This document shows, in pieces, positions 43,511 to 54,799 of a stretch of 64,000 nucleotides of DNA (the stretch's first letter is position 1; every line of letters begins with the position of its first letter). The notes beneath the pieces are model-generated. The model saw nothing but the letters and a program-made list of their open reading frames with translations, was not told the DNA's origin and did no database searches. Position numbers and translations under genes: made by a program. This DNA is from Brasenia schreberi (lineage: Eukaryota > Streptophyta > Magnoliopsida > Nymphaeales > Cabombaceae): positions 9,524,501 to 9,588,500 of the forward strand of contig JAYKKT010000048.1 in the NCBI GenBank assembly GCA_036023115.1. The letters run 5' to 3'.

Positions 43511-44261
43511 CAGTCCCTTTTGTAGTGTCCCATCTTTTCACAGTTGAAACACTTAACCCGAGAAGCGGCCTCCTGCGATTTCTTAAAATTTTCACCTCCT
43601 TTCTTGTTATTCTTGCCAAAATTTTTATTTGGTTTCTTTTTTTTGTTGGACTTGGAGCTAGACGCTAACTCATCCTAAACCACTACAATTTTTCTTTCTT
43701 GTTCTTGAGCATATGTTCTTCCTCTATTTTTAGTTTAAGGGGTAACTCAGAAAGGTTGATTTTTGGCCCTAGTCTTAGGGCAGTGATGATCATGTTCCAT
43801 GACGAGGGTAAACTGTTCAATATTGTTGATATCTGCATCGGTTCGGGGATGACTGATTTCACTACGGCTAAGTCTCTAGCCATTACCAGCATGTGATTCA
43901 CATGCTCTACTACATTTTCTCCTTCTTTCATTCTGAAGTAATTATATTTTTGTAGTAGCAACTGCACATGCAATTTTGTAATTGTATCGTATTTAACTGT
44001 TAATAAATTAAACAGCTCTTTTGCGGTCTCATATTCTTCAAAAACCCTAATTAGGTCATCCTTCATGAATGTTAACATGATCATCCTTGCTATGGTATCG
44101 TCTTTTAGAAATGTTTTATACATTTCTAATTGTTGCTCATTTGCGTCTAGAGGTTACGGACGCATGGTTTCCTTTAAAACATATTCAACACCTTCTAGTG
44201 TTAGAGCTAAGGAAATTCTTCTCTTTCATGTTTCAAAGTTCAGACCGTTCAACTTTTCCAT
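43510..44261 (-). pseudogene. Copia gag with zinc knuckle, broken
   Basis: It starts at the ATG at 44261 with the MEKLNGLNFE opening typical of copia gag, but a TGA replaces the expected Trp codon directly after the NFET block, and another stop lies near 44160. The UBN2-type gag core (44123-43690) is otherwise readable. An intact CX2CX4HX4C knuckle (CFNCEKMGHYKRDC) lies near 43515-43556 in a different frame. Confidence 0.88.
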
Positions 44262-45350
44262 TTTTGCCAATTCTGACACATATCCTAAAACTCATTTTTA
44301 TGTTTTTGACAAAAATAATAATTAAGCGGTCTAAAAAGAAAACAAAAACAAAAGCACACATAGCAAAAAACATGTTAAAGTGATGCATGATATGTAGCAA
44401 GTAACCTTTCTGAAAAATTTTCTAAGGGGGTTTCTGCCTCTGTATCCCTAAAAGAATACCAAGGGGCAAAATTGTAATTTTATCTATTTATCCTCTTTTT
44501 GTAATTTTGTAAAATCCTGAGGACAAACTTGTAAAATTACTATTTGGTATTCTTGTAAAATTTGCAACTGATCGAGGTTAAAATCATAATTTTAACCCTT
44601 AGGGTGAATCTATTATTTTTCAAAAGAATAGGGGTAAATTTGTCTTTTGACTGGATGGGAGAATTGAAATTATCCAAATCGGAAAGGGTAAAACCATAAA
44701 GTGACAGCCCGATATTTGGTAATTTCCACAAACAGCCAGAGGGTAAAATTGATATTTCGCTTAGTAAGGGCAAAACAGTCTTTTTACTTGAAAATATCTG
44801 GACAAAAAGGTAATTTTTTCCAGTGACAACTGCATAGTATCTAAATCCAAACAGGGAAGTTTGGACTTTTCACCCCGTTCCCTGAGGTGGTTTTGGGAAA
44901 ACCATAGGCGGTTTTGGAAAATCGTTAGTTTTCCCACCCACGATTTTTCGAAACCGGCAGATTTCATTTTTTTTTCTTCAATACACATCAAAATGTGTTA
45001 AATCGTTATAGAGTGAGGAGAGAGAAGGGGAAACGGGAAGTCAGAGAGAGAGGAGAGAAGAGGAAGAGGGAGGGGCCGGTGGGGCGTCCCCGGCGGGTTT
45101 CTCCTGTCGCTCCTCGGATGTCGACGTCCCTGGCGTCTTCTTTCCGGTCACTCAGCTCGTTTGGTAGTGGCCTGTCGCCACTCTTGGCTTTGTCGTTCGG
45201 CCTTGGCTGTTCTGGCTTTGGTTGTTCGGACTTAGCCTGCCCCTCTTGCCTACTACGTCTCAATCGACTGTCGTTGCTTCTCCTTGATCCGCTTTTTTGT
45301 CTCTCTTTTTTTCTTATATGTTTCCCTTTTTTTGTTTTGCAGGGTTTTGA
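44262..45350 (-). other. Copia untranslated leader
   Basis: About 1.1 kb of noncoding sequence between the primer-binding site and gag. The part nearest the LTR (45000-45300) is GC- and CT-rich, unlike the AT-rich coding part, and carries no recognised domain. Confidence 0.6.
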
Positions 45351-45351
45351 G

Positions 45352-45363
45352 GCTCTGATACCA
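45352..45363 (-). other. Copia primer-binding site
   Basis: The minus strand reads TGGTATCAGAGC, the canonical plant copia site complementary to the 3' end of initiator tRNA-Met, one base from the LTR end. Confidence 0.93.
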
Positions 45364-45364
45364 A

Positions 45365-45783
45365 TGTAGAAGAATTGTACCTTCTTTTTGCTGAATTCCG
45401 GTGATGACTTGGCTGTGTTTGATCCTTTTCGGTAGGCAGCTTCTATTAAGTACAGCAGAAACGTGGATGTGGTGGACACGAGGTTCCCACATAGGGTTCT
45501 TACACAGATGAATATCAGTACACTCTCTTTTGCTTTTACTTTCTATGTTTCTTTCACAGTGAGTGTATGCTTGTAATGCTTGCCTTTTATAGGCAAGTGC
45601 TCCCCCTTCGTCCGTGCTTATCCTCCTGTGGCTTCCCTTGTTCGGGAGCTGATAATAGAGTCGTTACCGAAAATCCCGATAACGATCATTCATTACTGAT
45701 TCGGCCTTATCCTCTTCAAGTAACGAACTGGATGGCCAGTCCAGCCATTACCTGAGCCGAGAATGGCCATTATCTGTGTAACA
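45365..45783 (-). repeat. Copia 5' LTR
   Basis: The upstream LTR in element sense, so it would hold the promoter. It starts TGTTACACAGATAATGG and ends CAATTCTTCTACA on the minus strand, directly followed by the primer-binding site. Confidence 0.95.
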
Positions 45784-45788
45784 TATAC

Positions 45789-48250
45789 AATAATAGGAAA
45801 ATCTCTATAAGAATAGTTGAGTCATCTTACATCAAAAGGATGTTAGAACAGTGAAATTTTTTGCAGCAAAACAAGAAAGAAGACAACTAAGCATCTCTAT
45901 AAAAGGCCACAACAAGGCCCTTCATCGGATTGTCTCTTCTCAGCCCGAGCATTTCTCTAATCTTTCTTCTTTCTCTGGCCTGAGCTCCCTGTCGTTGTAT
46001 CCCTACAAAAACTAGAAAAAGGGAAAAGGGAAAAGCAAAACCTCTCTCTCCTTGTGTATATGAGACAGTGAGTGTGAGTGATTGTAGCCAAGAAGCCACC
46101 AACACCCAACCTTCTTCAGCATGTCAAGGCCATCGTGATCAGCCCTCATTGCTGCTCATCAAAATCATCACACAATCGGCTAGGTTCAAACAACTAATGG
46201 ACCATCACCATCACCTTTGTCCACAGCGACCCAAGCAAAACCAACCAAACCGCACCCTCAACCCCAACCATCATTGTTGCCTCTGCACCTGCAAAACTGC
46301 CACCCACTAACCATCAAATCTGCCTGAGCCACACCATTCCACCATTTGGACTTATCGTCTTCATCACTAGCAACCACCCGATCCACTCTATTGATGTGAA
46401 AAGTAATACAGTTAATTCAATCCAAATCGCATCCCACTCCTCTCGGATCCAATTTAAGTTAGATACCCGAATCCAAGTTTGAGTTCCCATCTTGGTTCAA
46501 CACGTCTCAATACATTTCAAAAAATATCCTATATGACTCATAATCAGATTTTTTGTTGGATCCAATTAAGTTCAATAAAACCCAAATTCCAATTCATAAC
46601 CCAAGATCCCCTTGGATTTGATCCAATTCAATCCTTGAGTTTACAACCCATTCCAAATTGGATCCAATCAAGTCTAATTGAAATCAAACCCTACCATCTA
46701 GCTAAGACAAATCTTGTTCGCCTCGTGCATACCCATAAATTCAAGCCACAATTTGCAAGGCACACCGAAAACCTAAATTCAAAGAATTCATATTTATTTA
46801 AACAAGCAGTGCTGGTACCGCAAAAGATTGACTCTTGCTCAATCGAGCAAGAAGAACTTTAACAAAAATAACTCAAACAGACTCACATCACACAAAAAAA
46901 GAGCATTAAGAGGTATCCCCTTTGAGTTTATCTCTTATTTTTCCTTCTAAGAGGATAGTATCATGTGTTGAGATTCTACGAGACTAAAAATCTATATACA
47001 ACATGTAACCTTTTCTATTGATTTTTAATATAGTTATGGTCATAATATTCTTTTTTTACATTGTACTCTACATGTTCGTGAAGGGCGAAGGAGATAGAGG
47101 CTAAGGGTTAGTTGTAGTTATCTGCGATCAAAAAATATTTTATCACAAACATCCCTTGCAAGAGTAATATTTGTCACTTTCCCATCATTTGTAGGTACGA
47201 GGTGAGGGGAAAACAAGCTCTTCACCTCTAAAAGATTGAGGAAAGGGAGAAGCAAGCTCATCACAAAGAGATCTATAATAGCCACCATAGAGGTTATGAT
47301 ACATTTTTTTGTTTTTTTTTTTTATTTTAGTAGTTTTTGTGGGATGTACTATTTGTGAACATGATTTTTTATTTGGTTGACCTATAATATCTGAATAAAG
47401 TGTATCAAACCATATACTATATTATCGTTTTATGTATAACCAAATAATGATGCATGGTTGTAAGTTTGATGTCATCAGAAATGGTCTCAATCTACATGGA
47501 CAATACTATATGGGATGCATGTTATATATTTTCATCAATCATATTTGTGAAATGCTTGCATGCTTGATATTATATAGTGTTTCGTATGATGTTTCATATG
47601 ATATTTATATTATTTTTCAATAATTTTTGTGGGATGTATGGTGTTTTCCACATGTTTCATATTTCTATGCGATGTATGGTGTTTCATATAATAATTAAAA
47701 TGCTCAAAGGAGTGATAATTAAAATACTAGTATGATAAGTGAACGCTCACAAGTTATATGAGATTTATTTATCCCTATTTGTGAAATGCTACTCATTTTG
47801 TTTTAGAATTAGACTTTGTTGTGTGAGAAATTGAGTTTTGAAATGTTATTCAAAATCTTCTATAAAACCTCAGCTAAGTAGTGAGTATTAAAACCTGAGT
47901 GAGGGGCAATATAAGAAATTAGAAGTCTTTTTTTATAGAAACCAAAAGGGATTCTCTTTTTGAAAAGAAATTTTGAAAACCCAAAACATCAAAGAAAACA
48001 ATATGGGAACCATCTTTCTTGGGGCAGGCAGCTTTCATAGGCTTCTTCTCAAGTTCATGAATTACAGGTATGGGTATCTAAACATCCACTTCATTCTCCT
48101 CACATTCCACACACACATGCATCCATAAATGGATCGTCCATGCATGATCATCCTAGGACCAGGTGTTGTCTTGTCATGTTATATATTTTTGTCAATATTA
48201 TTTGTGAAATGCTCATAGGTGTGATAAGTACAATGCTGGTACAATGATAC
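45789..48250. other. Intergenic, no gene recognised
   Basis: 2.5 kb without a supportable gene. It includes a C-rich CCACCAACACCCAACC-type stretch (46090-46320), AATCCAA-type low-complexity sequence (46440-46700) and repeated TTTCATAT/GTATGGTGTTT words (47580-47690). Confidence 0.35.
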
Positions 48251-48616
48251 AACAACAACAATTAAGCCTTTTCCCATACTAGACAAGGTTGACTACATGG
48301 ATTCTTTGTTTCCACAGATCCCTATTGTGTGCCATGTTAGCAGTTAACTCACAATAAGCTAGATCATTCTTTATTGTTTCTTCCCAATACTTTTGTGGTC
48401 GTCCTCTAGCTCTTTTAATAATTTATAAATTTAGTTTTTCATACCTTCTTACAAGTTCTTCTTTTGATCTTCTTTCTCTATGTTCAAACCATCTTAAACG
48501 ATATTCTCTCATTTAATCCTCTATTGGTGCCACTCCTAATTTGTTTTTAATAACCTCATTATGTATACGGTCTTTTCTTGTATGACCACTCATCCATCTC
48601 AATATCTTCATTTCTA

Positions 48617-49578
48617 TCACATACATCTTTTGTACATGTTGATGATTAACTCCCAACACTCAGAACCATAAAACATCGCAGGCCTAATTGTTGCTCTATA
48701 ATATTTACCTTTTAACTTTAATGGTATCTTCTTATCACAAAGAATACCTGATGCTCCTCTCCATTTTAACCAACCAACATTAATTCTATGTGTAACATCT
48801 CTATCAATTATTCCATCACTCTGAAAAATTGACCCTAGGTATTTAAAACTTTCCTTTTCAGGGATGTAATGTGTGCCAATTTTAATTTCTATGTCCTTTG
48901 AGGTAACCAAATGATCAAACTTACATTCCATATATTCTGTCTTTGTTCTACTAAGCCGGAGGCCTTTGCTTTCTAATGTTTCCCTCCATAGTTCCAATTT
49001 TCTATTAACTTTTTCCTTATACTCTTCCACTAATATAATGTCATCTGCAAATAACATACACCAAGGTACTTCATCTTGAATATCAATCACCATTATAAAT
49101 AAGTATGGACTTAAAGTTGATCCTTGATGTAACCCAATATTAACTTCAAAAAAGTCCGTCATTCCTTCATGAGTCCTCACACATGTTTTTGCACCATCAT
49201 ACATGTCTCTTATAAGGTTAATGTATGTCAATGGGATACCTCTTTTTTCCAAAGTTCTCCAAAAAACCTCCCTCGATACCCTATCATAAGCTTTTTCTAA
49301 ATCAATAAATATCATGTAAAAGTCTTTTTTTTTGCTCTAAAATGTTTCATAAGACTTCTCAAAAGGTGAATCGCTTCAACAGTAGATCTGCCTGGCATGA
49401 ATCCAAATTGGTTCTCTGTTGTACTTGATACTTGTTTTAACCTACGTTCGATAATTCTTTCCCATAATTTCATAGTATGGCTCATTAACTTGATACCTCG
49501 ATAATTCACACAATTTTGAATATCACTCTTGTTCTTATATATGGGTATAAGTGTACTTGCTATCCATTCCTCGAGCAT
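48617..49578 (-). pseudogene. RTE-2 reverse transcriptase core
   Basis: Two overlapping frames (49578-49312 and 49315-48617) carry the [19 protein letters not shown] block, [24 protein letters not shown] and the catalytic FADD. The shift between them is at a run of A/T near 49320-49330. Confidence 0.85.
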
Positions 49579-50540
49579 CTTTTGGTTTTTTCATATTTCA
49601 TTAAATAGTCTTTTGAGCCAAGTGATTCATATTTCTCTTAGTATTTTCCAAACTTCTATAGGAATATTATCTGGTCCTACCGATTTGTCACCCTTCATAT
49701 GTTTAAGAGCCGACTTCATTCTTTTGAATACGTCGGTAGAAATTGTGGTTTATATATTTTTCTAATTTGGCTAACTCTCTTAAGCTAATACTAACATCTT
49801 TATTTTCATTGAAAAGCTTATAAAAATAGTTTTTCCATCTATTTCTTATATCATCATTTGCCACTAGAATTTTTTCATCCTCGTCTTTGATGCATCTAAC
49901 ATAATTAAGATCTTTAATTTTCTTATGTCTAGCCCTAGCTATCCTAAAAATATCTCTTTCACCCTCTTTTGAGTTGAGTTTTTTTATATAAATTCTCTCC
50001 AATTTTAGCGTTTGCTTCACTCATGGCTTTTTTCGCTTCCTTCTTTGCTTTCTTATAAGCTTCTAAAGTTTCACTAGTTTTCTTAACATAACGTAATTTG
50101 TAACATGCCTTCTTTGCCTTGATTTTATTTTGCACTACTTCACTCCACCACCAAGCTTCTTTTTGTGCCGGTACACCTCTCTTAGATACACCTAACACAT
50201 CTTTTGCCACTTTCCTAATATGTATAGCCATATTGTTCCACATATCACAGGGTGTACCAACATAATTCCAAACATCTCCTTGAAGGACTTTTTGTTTAAA
50301 TATATCTTCTTTCTTGCTTTTGAGGTTCCACCATTTAGTCCGAATAGCTCGATGCACTCTTTTCTTCTTTGTCTATTTTTTTATTTGTAAATCCATAACT
50401 AAAAGTCGATGTTGGGTGGTTAAGCTTTCTCCTGGAATTACCTTGCAATCTTTACAACACGCTCTATCTTTTTTTCTACAAATAAAGTAATCAATTTGTG
50501 TTTGTGATAAACCACTCTTATAAGTAATTAAATGTTTATT

Positions 50541-51065
50541 TCATTTTTTGAAGATTGTATTGACTATGAAGAGATCAAATGCCATAGCAAAATTTAAAAT
50601 CTCTCTACCTTCCTCATTTATATCCCCAAAGCCAAAGTTTCCATGAATACCTTGATATCCTAATGCCTCTTTACCGACATGTCCATTTAAGTCTCCTCCT
50701 AAACAAATCGTCTCCCTTTGTGGAATCTTTTGAATCACCTTATCTAACTCTTCCCAAAAAAATGTCTTTATACTATCTTCTAGTCCTACGTGGGGTGCGT
50801 AAGCACAAACTATATTCAAAACCTCTGCTCCTAACACTAATTTCAACGTCATGATTCGGTCACCATATCGTTGTATGTCTACTACACTATCCTTTAAATC
50901 TTTATTTATGATAATACCAACTATGTTTCGAGCCTTTTCTTTACCTGAGTACCATAATTTAAAACATTTATCGTCTATCTTCTTTACTTTTTCTCCAACC
51001 CATTTTGTCTCTTTTAAACATAGAATGTGAATCTTTCTCCGAATCATAGTATCTACCACCTCCAT
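50541..51065 (-). pseudogene. RTE-2 endonuclease, mostly intact frame
   Basis: 174 codons with the CLKETKWVG block (canonical Gln of QET changed to Lys), the AYAPHVGLED block and GGDLNGHVG (canonical GDFN). It ends at a stop before the expected SDHR-type end of the domain. Confidence 0.85.
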
Positions 51066-51404
51066 TAGTTTACCGGATAATGTTCCGATATTCCAAGAAC
51101 CAATACGAATCTTATTATCTAGGACTAGCTTCCTTACCCCCCTCCCCCCCCTGCATCTGTTTATATTTAAAATGCGGAGACCCTCTTTGAAAATTATTCA
51201 CTATATTCGGGCGGCAATGTAGCTTGACTAACTTCTTTACCCACACCCGTCTATGATGTGGGAACCCTCTCTACAATTGATTCACTACATTCGGGCGAAA
51301 ATGTAGTGGCCCTTGCTTACTTATTACTGCATTCGGGCTCTGCAGCACGTCGCTAGGCGGGGACGCCCCAAAGCAATGCTCATAATTTTTGTAATCCATG
51401 TTAT

Positions 51405-53070
51405 GTGGGACTTTAAAATGTACAAGTATAAGAGATTTTAAACACATTGTTTTTAATGAAGTGAAATTTAAACTATAACATGCTACATTCAAAATCTTAT
51501 GTTTAACTTTTTCATCATTGTTAATACACTCTTATAGATGATATATTTCTCTATTGTAAGTCTCGCTCCTTTTTCATTTTTTAAAGTTTCGTGTCAAGTC
51601 CAAAACATCTTTTGCACTTTTGATCTTAGTAAAATTTGTTGTGATAGAAAAGTTTGTAATTTGTCCCATGTGAGACTCGTTGTGGCTTTTCACATTAATC
51701 GCCCATATTATACCAACATTCCTTAAATAAAACATACATATGCACAATTAACTACACAATATTTCAAAGCAAATGTAACAAGAAACAAAATTTTGATAAC
51801 ACTAACATTGTTTCAACAATGAAAGAAGCGAAGTCTCATTGTCTCTCGACGTTCGAAATTTTGGGTTTCCATTGATCTTTGGCATTTGATATAGAGAAAA
51901 CTTGTTACACTATAACTTTTCTTTAATGAACCTTCTAAATGCAATATCTGCATCGTCTTTATATTGAAATAAACAATACACAACTTCTTTGCATTTGCTT
52001 ATTTGGCTTTGACTATATTTATAACAATTGTATATACTTGAAACCCTCCCAACAAATACACAATGTCTTTCATTTCTTCTAGCCAACACTAGGATAGAAA
52101 CATTATAAGGGACAAACTAGCATATTACAAGATCACGAGGTATTAACATGAAAACAAAATATTAGGTACTAAAATGAAAACCGTCATTGCATACTGGAAA
52201 AGGAGAGAAGAGCCACCAAGTGGAAAGGTCAAGAGAGTATACCTATGATAATAAACACTTCAAATCGACATGAAAAGGCAAGCATGCTATTTGGAAAACA
52301 ACCAAGGAAACCCAAGGGAGAAGAAATGCCATAACTGGTAAAGGAGAGAGGAAACACATATTGGAAAAGGAAGAAATCAAAGACAAGAGAGTTTACCTAC
52401 AATAGTCAGAAGATGAAGACCTCCGTGAGAGAGAAGTAAAGAAGTGAGGGATTATTGGGAGAAGAAACACATAGAAGACATGGAACTATTTTGGATATTC
52501 ATGAAACTATAGATATCATATACCGGATTTGAAACTGATTGTAAACCTGCTATCCAGTTCACATGGATGTGGAATAGAAGACAGTGAATTGTTTTGGATA
52601 TTTATGAAACTATGGATATCAGATATCGGATTTGAAACTAATTGTGAACCTACTATCTAGTTCACATGGATGTGAAGTCACCAACAAGCACACTCTCATC
52701 CGTCACATCGAACAATCACTAACAACCTTCAGAATAATAAAATAATGAGTTTCTCAAACTTAGGTTCTTTAAGTTTGAGGAAGTGAAATTCAGGCACTCA
52801 AGTGGATTAGTTCTTCCTTTATTGAATATTGCATGACCTAATGAGCAGGAGCATTTTTTGCATTGGATATAGTTCAACTTTTCTTTTTAAAGAACAATTC
52901 TTTTTAGTTGTGCTACTTAGTATTTGAGTTTTGATTTGTATATGAATTTGATTTTAATATTATTTTATCATTGAATTGTCAATGGTTTATTTTGATCACG
53001 TAATATGAACAAGCCTATGTCCATGTCGATTAAGTTTTATGGATCTTTATAATATATATTGAAGAAAAGA
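51405..53070. other. Intergenic with a tandem duplication at 52474-52675
   Basis: No gene is recognised. Two copies of an 85-base block (TTTTGGATATTCATGAAACT to ACATGGATGTG) start at 52489 and 52592 with several substitutions. Confidence 0.6.
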
Positions 53071-53074
53071 AGAC

Positions 53075-53158
53075 CTGAACCCGTACCCGCACTGTTGAGA
53101 TCCGGGTCGGGGCTGGGTACAGGTATACTCACCCCAACTCGCCTCGTTGCCATCCCTA
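53075..53158. mobile_element. hAT MITE end fragment
   Basis: The complement reads TAGGGATGGCAACGAGGCGA followed by GGGTCGGG/GGGTACAGG words, the same terminus as the intact element at 14580-14913. The other end was not found. Confidence 0.55.
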
Positions 53159-54799
53159 GGACCGAGGGAGCAGAGGTGTTTGCTGTCATCATCGTCGCTG
53201 CGACGATCGGCTCATCTTTCAGCGCCGATCGGTCCTAGGGCGGTGACAGACTCCCAAGTTAATACCCTCGCCGGTTTACGCACGAGCACGACAGTCATAT
53301 GAATCAAGCTCCAACAGATATGATGATTAAGAACCCCCTCCAACTATGCCGAAACAAAGATGCAAAGTATTGCACTGTTTAGGAAACAAAGAATGATACT
53401 GCAGAAGTGATGATAGCTTCTCTCTGTTATGCAATAGAGTTCGATTTCGCAAGAACAGAAACTAGCAATTCCTTTTGTACTGAAACAGGAGAGATAAACG
53501 TCATGATCAAAGCTTCAAGTGAGAAACTTGGTGGTGCGAGTGTTCTGTTGGTTGATGTGTGCGTGTGTTGCTGGATGCCCGTGCCCACCCGGATCTGCGT
53601 GGTTACCTGGTGTAGTTGCATTGAGGAATGCATAACGATGGAAGAGCAATTATCCGTGAGAAAAAGAAAGAGAACAATAGCAAGGGAGGGGATGAATGTG
53701 AGTGTAACAAATATCACAAACTTAAAAAGCAGACAACTGCCACTGATTATTTTCCTCGGCTTGAACCCTAGAAAAGGTCTAAAATGACGCCGGTTCTCAA
53801 TAATAGCTTAAAAGTTGCATGCATCACTGGAATATAGATCATGTTCAAAATGCAAATGTGTAGCAGCTGTATACACCTATTTTCCTCGGCTTGTCACCCA
53901 AACTTAGATTTTGAGTCGGATACAATCGAACCCAGTGAAGCCTAGACTTCACTCATCTAAGTGAATCAAATCCAATCCTCGTTTAAGTTAGATCATACTC
54001 ATTCTCTAATCCAAAACCTAATTCATTTTACGTGGACTCCATCCATAACTAAATCGCATTTGCCTCACACGTATTAGTAAACCCAAGTGACAATTGATAT
54101 TATCGAAGGATCACTACACAGAGAGTTGAAGGTATTCAGTTTTTTAAAAATGAGCGCTTTGGTAGCACGAGAGATTGATCAACTTTGGTAATGAACTCGA
54201 ATGAACCTACACCACACAAGCACTAATAAATATTCGTTTTTACGGGTTTCATTTTCCTAATTCTCTTATCTTTCTTTTAAAAAGATTGTGTCATACGTGA
54301 AAGTTCCTTGGAATCGAAGATTTGCCCAAGGATGCTAAAGTCTAAACCCAAGAGCGCGAATTTGAGAAAGGGTAGAAAGAAGTTATGAATTTGAGGAAGC
54401 ACTTCAAAATGGCATTAAAAAAAAGGGAAAAGAATCAGGTATAAACACCCGGTCTCCTGTACCACGCTCTTTTTCTTCGGGAATAACACATATTGGAGCG
54501 CAAGTATCTCTATTAACTACGTATAAATCGCGTATGCGCTCATTCCGCTCACCGACCTCTTGATCGCCAAGAACTTTCATAGTTCAAGCAAAGAGCAAAT
54601 CTGCGCCCTTTCGTACTTGGATTGATATTCGGCTGTTCTTTTTGATTCATCAGGAGGTACCTTCTTGGTGGTCATGATTTGTCTTCTGTAATCCGTTTCC
54701 TCTTTTGGGTTTTCATGTAAGATGGTCAAATATGATACTTTTGTCTTGTATGTAGATTTTGTCATTTGGGTACTTTGATCTTCTCCAAATTGGTCGGCA
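53159..54799. other. Intergenic and upstream region of the E2 gene
   Basis: Overlapping open frames at 53407-53787 have no recognisable domain. The promoter and leader of the downstream E2 gene probably lie within the last few hundred bases. Confidence 0.35.

Larger units (their letters stand above)
39880..45783 (-). mobile_element. Ty1/copia LTR retrotransposon, structurally complete, coding-dead
   Basis: A 5.9-kb element with LTRs 39880-40296 (417 bp, downstream) and 45365-45783 (419 bp, upstream in element sense). Both have TG/CA ends, and a perfect 5-bp target duplication TATAC lies at 39875-39879 and 45784-45788. The primer-binding site TGGTATCAGAGC, complementary to initiator tRNA-Met, adjoins the 5' LTR, and the polypurine tract AAGTGGGAGA adjoins the 3' LTR. 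Domain order gag, zinc knuckle, protease, integrase, RT, RNase H is the copia order. The LTRs differ at many sites (about 88% identity by eye), and every coding domain carries stops or frameshifts: an old, inactive copy. Confidence 0.96.
48251..51404 (-). mobile_element. RTE-clade LINE, 5'-truncated, coding-dead (RTE-2)
   Basis: It is closely similar to RTE-1 over about 3.15 kb: complement of the (TTG)n tail at 48251, RT with FADD near 49045-49060, linker, endonuclease at 51065-50541, and leader with the GCAGCACGTCGCTAGGCGGG block near 51340. Homology with RTE-1 stops near ACATGGATTA (51404). The endonuclease frame is unusually long (174 codons) and the RT core is one 232-codon frame, so this copy is less damaged than RTE-1. 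Frameshifts at the linker and a stop near 50540 still prevent a full protein. No convincing target duplication was found. Confidence 0.9.

Noticed and set aside
45006..45479. Open frames on both strands in the GC-rich copia leader (up to 157 codons)
   Set aside because: They span the LTR/leader boundary, are Ser/Arg/Leu-rich, and show no domain. Open because of base composition.
48251..51404. Target duplication for RTE-2 around GTACAA
   Set aside because: GTACAATGAT next to the tail and GTACAAGTAT near 51419 match at only 8 of 10 bases and do not sit exactly at the homology boundary.
53407..53787. Overlapping frames of 126 (plus) and 96 (minus) codons
   Set aside because: No domain, no leader or splice context, and both strands are equally open, which suggests chance.
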